Assembly: GCF_008000815.1 (NCBI RefSeq)
Contig: NZ_CP042806.1
Span: 4,836,001-4,900,000, forward strand
Reading direction: 5' to 3'
From: Terriglobus albidus
GTDB lineage: Bacteria > Acidobacteriota > Terriglobia > Terriglobales > Acidobacteriaceae
DNA: 64,000 bases
In this document: in pieces, positions 23,901 to 31,692 of the stretch
How positions within the stretch are numbered: position 1 is the first letter of the stretch
Layout of the letters: each line of letters starts with the position of its first letter
Notes under the pieces: model-generated
What the model was told of the DNA's origin: nothing
The model's database searches: none
What the model saw: only the letters and a program-made list of their open reading frames with translations
Made by a program: the position numbers and the translations under genes

Positions 23901-25377
23901 GGAAGCTGCCGCCTTTATCCTTCGCGTAGCGCGCGTTCAACTGGTCGGTCATGCGCACGGCAAGATCCACAAGCTCATTGCGGTCTTCCATACGCGGACG
24001 AATCTCAGAGTCTGGCAGATCGGTCAGCAGACCGAAATACAGATTCGGATCGGTGTTCGAGAGATAGCGCGCCTCCAGCTCATCAAAGAGGTCGATGATC
24101 TGCTGCTCATTCAGCAGAAGCGTCGGTACCACGATGAAGGTCGCCGCATCTTCCGGGATGCCTTTGGTGTAGTCAAGCTTGGGCAGAGCACGCGGCCGGA
24201 TAAAGGCGGTGATCGTGTTGTTGACCAGGTCGCTGGCCCCCTGCGTCGCCGGCAACAGGGCAAGCAGCAGGGTGCCCATCACCGCCAGAAACGCATGGTT
24301 CGGCACCAGGGGAACAATGAATGCCGCGATCGACAGCACCGAAACGACGAAGATGCTGAGGATATAGGCCTCTTCGCGGTTGGCTGCCAGCGCGGCGCGC
24401 ACACGATCGACCAGCGTGGGGTGATACCCGATGCGATTCTCCAGCTCCGGGAAACCTTCTTCAAAGAGGTAGTAGCCCACGTGTGCAAGGCGCCGCGCCA
24501 GACGCTGATCGGAGGGAGGATTGATCTCTGCCTGCCGTGCAAGATCAAGTGCAATATGGGCTACCTGCAATTCGCTGCAATCGGAACGGCATGCCAAAGC
24601 GGCAATACGTTGCAGATATCCCGAACGTGTCTCTTCATCCATCGCCAGAAAGACGCCGTAGGGATCACGCGCAAGGACGGGATAGAACGCCACCATATCC
24701 GGCGTGAGCAACGACCACTCAAACTGCTGCAGACGCCGCAGCGAATGAAGCGGCGCGGAGAAGGGCGAGTCCTCGATCGGGGGCATGGCGCCGGTAAACG
24801 CCTCTCTGGCGCGGTCGAGAAGGAACTCCACCTGCGCAAGACGTAGAAAGAACGGAAGTGCAATGGTCTCGTGCAGTAGCAGCGGATCTTCGGTTTGAAC
24901 GACCGAGACGAAGACGAGGAGCGATTCGGGCGACCAGATGCCTCCTGCCGCGTCCAGGTACTCTTCGGCGACGCGCATGGCGCGGGGCAACGCTCTATCT
25001 CCGGGAACAGTCACGCGCGGAAGCCGGCGTACATTCTTTTTGCTGCTCTCCGCCTCGGTGAGCACCGCCTGCAGCATGCGTGAGCTCTCCAGAAGTTCCA
25101 GCGGAGGCGTGAGCTTACGGAGATCGGCAACCGCCTCGCACTGGCGCAGAGTCTCGCTCAACCGTGCCGTTACACGTTCAAGCCGCACTCCCAGGTCGTC
25201 CGGTGCATCCTTAGGATCCTGTTTCACCGGTCGCCAGGCTGCCAGGAGCGACTGTGCGCGTTGACGCAACACGTCGTCGCTGACAAAAGGCTTCTCCGGC
25301 AGACCCTCGGTCTCAAAGACCGGAGCCGTGAGAGGCAGGTGCTCGAGTTCTGTATGGCCCTGAACTTCTGTCATCAT
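20914..25377 (-). CDS. Cyclic beta-glucan synthase-like membrane protein lacking the GH94 half
   Basis: 1487 aa. An N-terminal helical region (1-330) is followed by two membrane segments near AFIVPLVPNHAFLAVMGTLLLALLP. A family-84-type glycosyltransferase domain has DSD at about 552-554 (YIITLDSDTQLPRNTAARM) and RRKHRWVRGDWQILQW near 700. More membrane spans follow, then a C-terminal glycoamylase-like domain (SWTGTMFEYLMPALWMRHYP, GMPWGISESG, PVISPYSTFLTLPF, MAHHQGMCLLAVTNLL). NdvB/ChvB cyclic beta-1,2-glucan synthases have this order but continue with a ~1300-residue GH94 phosphorylase-like domain that sets ring size; here the frame stops after the glycoamylase-like domain. It is 14 bases downstream of an ABC exporter gene, as ndvB often accompanies ndvA. 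The product is probably a periplasmic or secreted glucan. Confidence 0.88.
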   Translation of the reverse strand: MMTEVQGHTELEHLPLTAPVFETEGLPEKPFVSDDVLRQRAQSLLAAWRPVKQDPKDAPDDLGVRLERVTARLSETLRQCEAVADLRKLTPPLELLESSRMLQAVLTEAESSKKNVRRLPRVTVPGDRALPRAMRVAEEYLDAAGGIWSPESLLVFVSVVQTEDPLLLHETIALPFFLRLAQVEFLLDRAREAFTGAMPPIEDSPFSAPLHSLRRLQQFEWSLLTPDMVAFYPVLARDPYGVFLAMDEETRSGYLQRIAALACRSDCSELQVAHIALDLARQAEINPPSDQRLARRLAHVGYYLFEEGFPELENRIGYHPTLVDRVRAALAANREEAYILSIFVVSVLSIAAFIVPLVPNHAFLAVMGTLLLALLPATQGASDLVNNTITAFIRPRALPKLDYTKGIPEDAATFIVVPTLLLNEQQIIDLFDELEARYLSNTDPNLYFGLLTDLPDSEIRPRMEDRNELVDLAVRMTDQLNARYAKDKGGSFLLLHRHRVFNARQGVWMGWERKRGKLLDLNKLLRSEFDSFPVKAGPVSVLKRVRYIITLDSDTQLPRNTAARMIGTMSHPLNQAIIDPRRRIVTRGYGILQPRVGVSVKSASRSRLASLYSGETGFDIYTRAVSDVYQDVFGEGSFTGKGIYEASVLHEVLDRRFPRNVLLSHDLIEGAYVRAGLVTDIEVIDDYPSHYSAHTRRKHRWVRGDWQILQWLFSSVPDESDRMVENPINMISQWKIFDNLRRSLVEPITFILLICGWLFLPGGARYWTFVTLMLLLFPVFVQLAFNIGRAVARRNSEAVIESFRGFWASLGFHLLNLAFLPHHAFLSIDAIMRSLVRRFLTGRKLLEWETAAQAEAARTRSSLDIYLQISPAIAFAIGVVIALHHWKDLFIAGPILILWALTSAITGWLNSPPRKLDAPLSAEDREFLERQALLTWRYYAEFGDERNQWLIPDNVTEENLHQTRTLSPTNLGMLFNARQAALQLGFLTVPEFTRATLGTMATYDRLEKVNGHIYNWINIPTLQAIPPFTISSVDSGNLAASLYALTGGVQDILKQPLLTQTTFSAIRKMMGHEGFPPNQSVAALRDSIRWLVELPSIDAQGEWVLAEAERRRKQLIDYVERYTPWLLPKFESLFHLTVFADPENEIVPALQNAVDYVRSLDERLMHLANAATGADRELAIELRILMPTAMESLVALVHEVQHIANLSGWHANAMRFDFMLEPQRQLLSIGYDGAQKELFPACYDLVASEARIATFLAIAKGDIPQRAWFRLGRSHVIVGGRAALLSWTGTMFEYLMPALWMRHYPDTLITRSMESAIAIQQHHVKGMPWGISESGMATRDPDGRYQYQAWGIPDLALKYGAEDGPVISPYSTFLTLPFIRKHAISNLRWMAQMGWVGDYGFYEAADYRLNQKQPELVRSWMAHHQGMCLLAVTNLLCDNVFQHWFHANAKVRAAELLLHERPLSKPALRELQRTQPQLPTAPVKAVA

Positions 25378-25391
25378 CCTTCTTTCGCTCG

Positions 25392-27209
25392 TTAGCGGTA
25401 ACTTGCCGCTTGCATCTCAAACATCTCGGCGTAGAGCCCACCGGATTCCATCAACTTCTGGTGATTTCCTTCTTCGATCAAACGACCGCCGCTCAGCACT
25501 ACGATGCGATCTGCCATGCGGACGGTCGAAAAGCGGTGCGAGATCAGCAGCGCCATCTTGCCCTGCGTCAGTTCGGCAAAGCGTTCAAAGACCTCAAGCT
25601 CACTGCGGGCGTCGAGTGCCGCCGTGGGCTCATCGAGAATCAGCAACTGCGCGTCCCGCAGATAGGCGCGCGCCAGCGCGATACGCTGCCACTCACCGCC
25701 CGAGAGCTCCACACCGCCCTCGAAACGCCGGCCCAGAAGCTGGTCGTAGCCGTGCTCCAGCTTCGCCACCACAGTGTCAGCGAGACTTTTGTGGGCGGCA
25801 TATTCGATCTCGCCCGCATCGAGTTTGCGGTCAACACGGCCGACGCCGATGTTTTCGCGCGCACTCATCTCGTACTTCATGAAGTCCTGAAAAATGACGC
25901 CGATCTCGTGGTGCAACTCCTCCAGCTTGTACTCGCGCAGGTCGCGGCCATCCAGAAGGATCTGGCCCTCGGTAGGGTCATACAGCCGCGTGATGAGTTT
26001 GACGATGGTTGTCTTTCCCTGTCCGTTCTCACCGATCAGGGCAACACGCTCTCCGGGGCGAAGCGTGAAGGTGAAGTTTTTGAGCACCGTACGGTTGGTT
26101 CCGGGATAGGTAAACGACACATTACGGAACTCGAATCCTTGACGAATGGGATTTGGCGCCGGTAGGCCCTTGGGATCGGACCTGACCGTCGGTTCCATGC
26201 GGAAGAATTCGATCAGATCGGTGAGGAACAGTGCCTGATCGGCGATACCGGAGGCCGTGGAGAAGACCTGCTGCAGGTTCGAGTTGGCCTGCTGGATCGA
26301 TGCCGTAAGGAAGGTGAAGTAGCCGATGCTGTACTCGCCCTGGATCGTCCTCCAGATGACGTAGACGTAGGCGCCGTAGTAGCCCAGGGTGCTGACAACA
26401 TTCAGCAGGCCGCCGATCAGCAGCTTGCGACGCGCAAAGGCGGTGTCTTCGGCATGGATCCCCCGCGCCAGCTCGTCGAACTTGCCGGTGAAGTAATGGC
26501 TCAGACCGAAGAGCTTGATCTCTTTGGCGCCGTCGCGGCTGCCGGCCACCTGGCGAAGGTAGTCCATCTGCCGCTTTGCCGGTGTCTGCCGAAAGTTCTT
26601 GGCATAGCCGAGGAAAGCAAAGTGGGTCTCGCCGAGGAACGATGGCAGCACACCCACCAGCATCAGCAACACCAGCCACGGCGACGCCAGTACCAGGGCC
26701 GCGGAGAAGACGAAGGTCGTGATGATCTGCTGCAAGAGGCGGCCGATCTGCTGAATCATCACCAGGCGGTCCGTTGCCTGCACCCGTGCGCGCTCCAGAC
26801 GGTCGTGGAAGATCGGATTTTCGTAGGTGGTCAGGTCCAGCCGGGCGGCCTGCTCCATCACTTTGACCGAGGCGTAATGGGTGTAGCTGTTGGCCAGCAG
26901 CGCATCGCTGAAATCGATTGCCCGCATCATGAGACCAAGCAGAACGTTGATACCGATCTCGGCAGCGACCAGATACCAGAATCGCGGATCGAGCGAGCGC
27001 CCGCGCAGCGTATCCGCAATGTCATTGATGATGTACTGTACGATCTTGGCGGCGGCAAAGGGGCACAGCGCCACGATGATCCGCAGGATCACACCCCAGA
27101 TCACGGCGGCTTTGCTGGAGCGCCACATAATCGTGAGCACCATCGGCACGTTGCGCAGCGCGGCAACGCGTTCGCGCCAGGGGTTCTGGTTGGTGGTCTT
27201 CTCGCTCAT
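25392..27209 (-). CDS. ABC transporter, fused permease-ATPase (exporter)
   Basis: 605 aa. An N-terminal exporter-type membrane domain with about six spans is followed by an ATPase domain with Walker A GENGQGKTT, signature LSGGEWQRIALARA, Walker B LLILDEPTAALD and the H-loop in LLISHRFSTV. The half-transporter must dimerise. It is 14 bases upstream of the glucan-synthase-like gene and should be co-transcribed with it. The exporter for cyclic beta-glucans (NdvA/ChvA) is of this type, so export of the glucan is a reasonable inference, although the ATPase alone does not define the substrate. The ATG at 27209 opens MSEKTTNQNPWRERVAAL. Confidence 0.9.
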   Translation of the reverse strand: MSEKTTNQNPWRERVAALRNVPMVLTIMWRSSKAAVIWGVILRIIVALCPFAAAKIVQYIINDIADTLRGRSLDPRFWYLVAAEIGINVLLGLMMRAIDFSDALLANSYTHYASVKVMEQAARLDLTTYENPIFHDRLERARVQATDRLVMIQQIGRLLQQIITTFVFSAALVLASPWLVLLMLVGVLPSFLGETHFAFLGYAKNFRQTPAKRQMDYLRQVAGSRDGAKEIKLFGLSHYFTGKFDELARGIHAEDTAFARRKLLIGGLLNVVSTLGYYGAYVYVIWRTIQGEYSIGYFTFLTASIQQANSNLQQVFSTASGIADQALFLTDLIEFFRMEPTVRSDPKGLPAPNPIRQGFEFRNVSFTYPGTNRTVLKNFTFTLRPGERVALIGENGQGKTTIVKLITRLYDPTEGQILLDGRDLREYKLEELHHEIGVIFQDFMKYEMSARENIGVGRVDRKLDAGEIEYAAHKSLADTVVAKLEHGYDQLLGRRFEGGVELSGGEWQRIALARAYLRDAQLLILDEPTAALDARSELEVFERFAELTQGKMALLISHRFSTVRMADRIVVLSGGRLIEEGNHQKLMESGGLYAEMFEMQAASYR

Positions 27210-27557
27210 GGACTCTCGGTCAAGGTTTCAGGACTGCGTCGAAACGATCGCGTGTGCGGAACGCGACACAGTGGCTGCTCCGTAGGATGCACGCAACTGT
27301 TGTGGAGGTTGTGCAAACAGAGGCATCGGAGCTTATCGTTATGCAGGAACTCGGGACACTCTGCATAGACCAACATGAAAGGCGATGCATCCGTCAACAC
27401 ACCATGAAAAGTTCCGTCTCGCTTGATTCCTTCATAAGCTTGGTGCGCGGCTTCTTAACCAGAAGCCGTCGGGAGGAACTTTCATGGTTCTCCCCGGCGC
27501 TTCTTTTCATACACTCGCACTACACTAGCGTGAAGTGAACGGAGGATCCCCCCAACT
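27210..27557. other. Divergent intergenic region, no gene seen
   Basis: 348 bp between the divergent ABC exporter and ATP-grasp genes. It should hold both promoters. I could not assign -35/-10 boxes with confidence. One hairpin is present, CGGCTTCT/AGAAGCCG at 27448-27468 around TAACC. No copy of the palindromic elements is present. Confidence 0.6.
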
Positions 27558-28574
27558 GTGAAGACGATCGGCGTTCTCTTTGGCATGGAAAACACCTTCC
27601 CCGGCGCCCTGGTGGAAAACATCAATGCGCGCGGGCTCGACGGCATTCGGGCAGAGTTTGTGCAGGTTGGCGGTGTCGAGATGGACGCGGCTTCGGGCTA
27701 CGACGTCATCGTCGACCGCATCTCGCATGACATTCCCTTCTATCGCAGCTTCTTGAAGAACGCCGCTCTCCGCGGAACGCAGATCATCAATAACCCTTTC
27801 TGGTGGTCGGCGGACGACAAGTTCTTCAACTATGCCCTGGCCTCCCGGGCCGGGGTTGCGGTTCCGCGCACGGTGCTTTTGCCCTCCAAGCAACTGCCTC
27901 CGAACACCACGGAGCGCTCCATGCGCAACCTGCAGTATCCGCTCGACTGGGACACGATCTTCAGTTACGTCGGGTTCCCCGCCTTTCTGAAGCCGCACGA
28001 CGGCGGCGGCTGGCGCGATGTCTACCATGTCCATAACGCGGAAGAGTTTTTCCACGCGTACGACCAGACCCGCGACCTGTGCATGGTGCTGCAGGCGGCC
28101 GTGAATTTCACAGAGTACTTCCGCTGCTACGTCGTCGGCCAGAAGAAGGTGCGCATCATGCAGTACGATCCGCGGCGGCCGTACCATGAGCGTTATGTGC
28201 ACGACGGTCCGGCGCCGGCCAAGGCACTGCTGAAGCGCGTCGAGAAAGATGCCCTGACCCTCTGCCAGGCGCTCGGTTACGACCTGAATACGGTGGAGTT
28301 CGCCTGTGAGAATGGCGTTCCCTATGCGATCGATTTCATGAATCCGGCGCCCGACGCTGACCTGCACTCCGTCGGCAAAGCGAATTTTGACTGGGTGGTG
28401 AATGCCGTCGCCGACCTGGCGATCGCACGGAGCAAGCTGAGCGGCAAACCTCCTGAGCTGAAGTGGTCTGCCCTTCTCGGTGCTCCGGAGGAAAAGCCGG
28501 CGAAGAAGTCCTCAAAGAAGCCGCCGATGACTCCGAAAGCTCCAAAGCCTCCGAAAACGCCGAAGAAAAAGTAG
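27558..28574 (+). CDS. ATP-grasp ligase-like protein
   Basis: 338 aa, GTG start preceded by GGAGG. The fold is ATP-grasp: an N-terminal pre-ATP domain, a nucleotide-binding region (GFPAFLKPHDGGGWRDVYHV with the phosphate-binding glycine loop) and C-terminal metal ligands (TVEFACENGVPYAIDFMNPAPD). The C-terminal ~30 residues are a Lys/Pro-rich tail (PPMTPKAPKPPKTPKKK), perhaps nucleic-acid or surface binding. ATP-grasp enzymes join a carboxylate to an amine through an acyl phosphate. The gene is followed by a small DUF-type gene and a GCS2-family carboxylate-amine ligase, so two amide-forming enzymes act side by side. The product is unknown; a small peptide or modified amino acid is an inference. 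Confidence 0.85.
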   Translation: MKTIGVLFGMENTFPGALVENINARGLDGIRAEFVQVGGVEMDAASGYDVIVDRISHDIPFYRSFLKNAALRGTQIINNPFWWSADDKFFNYALASRAGVAVPRTVLLPSKQLPPNTTERSMRNLQYPLDWDTIFSYVGFPAFLKPHDGGGWRDVYHVHNAEEFFHAYDQTRDLCMVLQAAVNFTEYFRCYVVGQKKVRIMQYDPRRPYHERYVHDGPAPAKALLKRVEKDALTLCQALGYDLNTVEFACENGVPYAIDFMNPAPDADLHSVGKANFDWVVNAVADLAIARSKLSGKPPELKWSALLGAPEEKPAKKSSKKPPMTPKAPKPPKTPKKK

Positions 28575-28612
28575 CGGCGAGCAGGCCCAGCGCCCCGGCG
28601 TAGAGTACATGT

Positions 28613-28942
28613 ATGGTTGATGAACCCAACAAGGTAGATCAGGTCTCCGTCACCAGCGACGGAGCTTACGTGCTCACCATCAAGGACCACTGGGACTGGG
28701 AAGTGGACTTCGATCACGTGCAGGTGTTGGAGGACAAACTGAACGCCTATCTCAGCTTTATCGAGGGCGGCCAGATGGAGGAGCTTTATCCTGCGTCGGT
28801 CCGATTGCCGCTGGAGATCGACATCCAGTTCCAGTTCGCTCCCAGCGAGCTGGGGCTCCAGTTCCTTGACGCCGCGAAGAAAACCATCGAAGAGGGTGGC
28901 TACAAACTCACCTGGAACATCGCTACGCAAGCCGATGCCTGA
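28613..28942 (+). CDS. Small soluble protein, DUF6572-like
   Basis: 109 aa, no signal peptide. The sequence VLTIKDHWDWEV and a C-terminal IQFQFAPSELGLQFLDAAKKTIEEGGYKLTW resemble the family DUF6572, which has no known function. It is acidic and probably a small alpha/beta fold. It lies between the ATP-grasp and GCS2-ligase genes on the same strand, so it may be an accessory or carrier protein for them; this is context only. Confidence 0.7.
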   Translation: MVDEPNKVDQVSVTSDGAYVLTIKDHWDWEVDFDHVQVLEDKLNAYLSFIEGGQMEELYPASVRLPLEIDIQFQFAPSELGLQFLDAAKKTIEEGGYKLTWNIATQADA

Positions 28943-28976
28943 CAAGCTTCCGGGGGCCTGATACCTTCATCTCACC

Positions 28977-30080
28977 ATGCGCCCATCGTTCACGCTCGGC
29001 ATTGAAGAGGAGTACCAGACCGTCGATCCTGAAAGCCGGGATCTTCGCTCGCACATCGCCACCGAGATGCTGGCCAAGGGCAGGCTCCGGCTGGAAGAGC
29101 GCGTGAAGGCTGAGATGCATCAGTCTGTCGTCGAGGTAGGCACGCGCGTCTGCCGCAATATAGAAGCGGCTCGCGAAGACCTTTACGATCTGCGCCGCAA
29201 TATGGTCCGGCTGGCCGAAGAACACGGTCTGCTGCTGGTCGCCGGCGCAACGCATCCTTTCGCGGACTGGCGTGTGCAGGAGATCTATCCAGACGACCGC
29301 TACAAACGCGTCGTTGAAGATCTGCAGCTTGTCGCCCGCGCCAACCTCATCTTCGGCCTGCACGTCCATGTCGGCATCGAAGACCGCGAGGCGGCGATTC
29401 GCATCATGAACTCGATGCGGTATTTTCTGCCGCACATTCTGGCGCTGAGTACAAACTCTCCGTTCTGGCTGGGGATGGAGACCGGCTACAAGAGTTATCG
29501 CGCCAAGGTCTTCGAGAACTTTCCGCGGACGAATCTCCCTGACAGCTTCGCGAGCTACTCGGAGTTCGAGAACTACGTCAATCTGCTGATCAAGACCAAC
29601 ACGATCGACAACGCCAAAAAGATCTGGTGGGACGTCCGTCCTCACCCTTTCTTTAATACCGTCGAGGTGCGCATCTGCGACATTCCGCTGCGCGCGGAAG
29701 AGTCGATTGCCATCGCCGCGCTGATCCAGGCCACCGCCGCTAAACTCTACAAACTGCACGAAGCTAACGTGGACTTCCGCCAGTACAGCCGCGCGCTGCT
29801 GATGGAAAATAAGTTCCGCGCCGTGCGATACGGCCTTGATGGAAAACTGATCGACTTCGGGAAAGAGACCGAGGTCGCCGAGCGGGATCTGATCCGCGAA
29901 TACCTCGCCTTTGTCGATGACGTTCTGGACGAGTTAGGCTCGCGAGCTGCAGTCGAGGAGCTACACAACATTCTGGAACGGGGTTCCGGCGCCGACCGGC
30001 AACTTGCGGTCTTTCGCCAGACCGGCAGCCTGCGCGCTGTCGTCGATTACATGGCGGCGGAGACCAGGGCCGGTCTGTAA
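28977..30080 (+). CDS. Carboxylate-amine ligase, GCS2 / YbdK family
   Basis: 367 aa, full length for the family. The N-terminus FTLGIEEEYQTVDPESRDL has the metal-binding EEE motif of glutamate-cysteine ligase 2, with further active-site blocks EMHQSVVEVGTRVC, LHVHVGIEDREAAI and WWDVRPHPFFNTVEVRICD. These enzymes make gamma-glutamyl-type amides using ATP. No glutathione synthetase is adjacent; instead an ATP-grasp protein and a small DUF6572-like protein precede it, a combination reported for amidoligase clusters of unknown product. It ends 247 bases before the Tat aminotransferase gene. Confidence 0.92.
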   Translation: MRPSFTLGIEEEYQTVDPESRDLRSHIATEMLAKGRLRLEERVKAEMHQSVVEVGTRVCRNIEAAREDLYDLRRNMVRLAEEHGLLLVAGATHPFADWRVQEIYPDDRYKRVVEDLQLVARANLIFGLHVHVGIEDREAAIRIMNSMRYFLPHILALSTNSPFWLGMETGYKSYRAKVFENFPRTNLPDSFASYSEFENYVNLLIKTNTIDNAKKIWWDVRPHPFFNTVEVRICDIPLRAEESIAIAALIQATAAKLYKLHEANVDFRQYSRALLMENKFRAVRYGLDGKLIDFGKETEVAERDLIREYLAFVDDVLDELGSRAAVEELHNILERGSGADRQLAVFRQTGSLRAVVDYMAAETRAGL

Positions 30081-30097
30081 CGAATTCATGACAATCA

Positions 30098-30131
30098 AAT
30101 TTTCTGTTCATTCCTCTTTTCAGAAAATTTA
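30098..30131. terminator. A/T-rich hairpin after the ligase cluster
   Basis: AAATTTTCTG (30098-30107) pairs with CAGAAAATTT (30122-30131), 18 bases after the ligase stop, with T-rich sequence in the loop. It could be a weak terminator, or part of the leader of the next gene. There is no long T-tract after it. Confidence 0.4.
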
Positions 30132-30327
30132 ATCCGGCGTACATTTGTCTTCAGAAGAGCAGTTTCTGCTGCTTTACGTTTCCGTACATTTTTTGTTCCC
30201 TTTTGGGTTGTGGCAAGTTTTTGCAGTCTCCGGCGAAGCTATCGCCGATGTGTATTCGCAATCTTTCTTGTAGTCGCCGTCGTGTCGCTGTATTCAACCT
30301 GCAGTCTTTTTTGTGAGGGAAACACCC

Positions 30328-31587
30328 ATGAGCTCGATCTTCGACGTTAATTCCGCAGTCTCCCGCCGCAACTTCATGCGCCTGTTCGGCGCTGGAGCAG
30401 CGGCCGCAGCCACGCTTCCTAACTTCTCGCAGACCGCATTCGCGCAGGCAGCTGGCCAGACTGCCGGTCGTCGCGGTATGGGCGAGCGCCCGATGATGGA
30501 TAAGGACGTCATCGTGATCTCCTCGAACGAGAACCCGCTTGGACCGGCACCCTCGGCTCTTGCCGCTGTCGCGCAGGCAGGCCCCACGGGCGGCCGTTAT
30601 GACAAGTATGGCGTTACTATTGGCGTGGTAAAGACCCTCTCAGAGCAGTTCGGTCTGAAGCCCGGCTACGTACAGCTCTATCCCGGTTCCAGCGGCCCGC
30701 TGGATATGGCGCTGATGTCCAACATCGGCCCCGGCAAGGGCCTGGTCACAGCTGATCCTTCCTATGAGCAGGGCTCTCGCGCTGCCCAGAAGCTGAAGGC
30801 TCCACTGAAGCAGGTTCCGCTGAACGCCAAGTACGAGCACGATGTGAAAGCCATGCTGGCCGCCGATCCGAACGCCGGCGCCTTCTACATCGTCAACCCC
30901 AACAACCCCACCGGCACCATGACCCCGAAGGAAGACATCATCTGGCTGATCAACAACAAGCCCAAGGGTTCGGTTGTGATCGTCGACGAGGCCTACCACC
31001 ACTTCTCCACCCATGAGTCGGTCATCGACCAGGTTGCCGCGGACAAGGACGTTATTGTTCTGCGTACCTTCTCGAAGATCTACGGCATGGCCGGTGTCCG
31101 CGCTGGTTTCGCCATCGCCCGTCCGGATCTGCTGGAGAAGTTCGAGACCCTGTCGCCCTCTGTCAGCCTGCGCAATGCAGCTTCGGTTTCGCTGCTCTCT
31201 GCTGCTGCAGCCGGCGCCAGCCTGCGCGATCCTGAGCTGGTTCCGCTGCGCCGCAAGATCAACACTGACATCCGTGAAGCCACGCTGGAGTTCCTGGACA
31301 AGAAGGGATACAAGATCGTTCCCGGCTCCCAGGCCAATATGTTCATGGTCGACGTCAAACGCCCCGGCAAGGAGTTCAATGCGCTGATGATGAAGGAGAA
31401 GATCGCCATCGGCCGTACCTGGACCGCGATGCCGACCTACGTCCGCGTCACCGTCGGCACGAAGGACGAGATGGAGAAGTTCCAGACTGCGTTCGTCAAG
31501 TGCATGGATGTTCCCCCGGGAGCCGTCAATGCCTCGCTGCACTCGGAACTCTACATTCCCAGCGAACTGGACCGCCACCGCGCTTAA
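30328..31587 (+). CDS. Tat-exported HisC-like PLP aminotransferase (copy 1)
   Basis: 419 aa. The ATG at 30328 is seven bases after GAGGGA; a GTG 15 bases upstream is less likely. The N-terminus has the twin-arginine signal SRRNFMRLFGAGAAAAATLP. The body is a fold-type-I aminotransferase close to histidinol-phosphate aminotransferase: SSNENPLGP, NPNNPTG, the DEAYHHF block, and the PLP lysine K250 in RTFSKIYGMAGVRAG, with the Arg block near the C-terminus (YVRVTVGTKDEM). Tat export moves folded protein, so PLP is probably loaded in the cytoplasm. An exported aminotransferase is uncommon. A paralogue of the same design is at 49093. Downstream is an M29-like aminopeptidase. The substrate is unknown; it is not placed near other his genes. 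Confidence 0.9.
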   Translation: MSSIFDVNSAVSRRNFMRLFGAGAAAAATLPNFSQTAFAQAAGQTAGRRGMGERPMMDKDVIVISSNENPLGPAPSALAAVAQAGPTGGRYDKYGVTIGVVKTLSEQFGLKPGYVQLYPGSSGPLDMALMSNIGPGKGLVTADPSYEQGSRAAQKLKAPLKQVPLNAKYEHDVKAMLAADPNAGAFYIVNPNNPTGTMTPKEDIIWLINNKPKGSVVIVDEAYHHFSTHESVIDQVAADKDVIVLRTFSKIYGMAGVRAGFAIARPDLLEKFETLSPSVSLRNAASVSLLSAAAAGASLRDPELVPLRRKINTDIREATLEFLDKKGYKIVPGSQANMFMVDVKRPGKEFNALMMKEKIAIGRTWTAMPTYVRVTVGTKDEMEKFQTAFVKCMDVPPGAVNASLHSELYIPSELDRHRA

Positions 31588-31614
31588 CCCCTCCGCGTTC
31601 CAAACCCGGAAACG

Positions 31615-31644
31615 AACCCCAGCTTCGGCTGGGGTTCTTCTTTT
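31615..31644 (+). terminator. Rho-independent terminator after the aminotransferase
   Basis: Stem AACCCCAGC / GCTGGGGTT with a TTCG tetraloop, followed by CTTCTTTT. It begins 28 bases after the aminotransferase stop, so the downstream aminopeptidase gene probably has its own promoter or is reached by read-through. Confidence 0.85.
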
Positions 31645-31692
31645 CATCCGCCTGCAATGTCGTTCACAATGCCTTAAACTTGGAGTAACGCC

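Noticed and set aside
23665-24846. Another ~390-codon antisense frame in the same gene
   Set aside because: Same reason; no ribosome-binding site and no domain.
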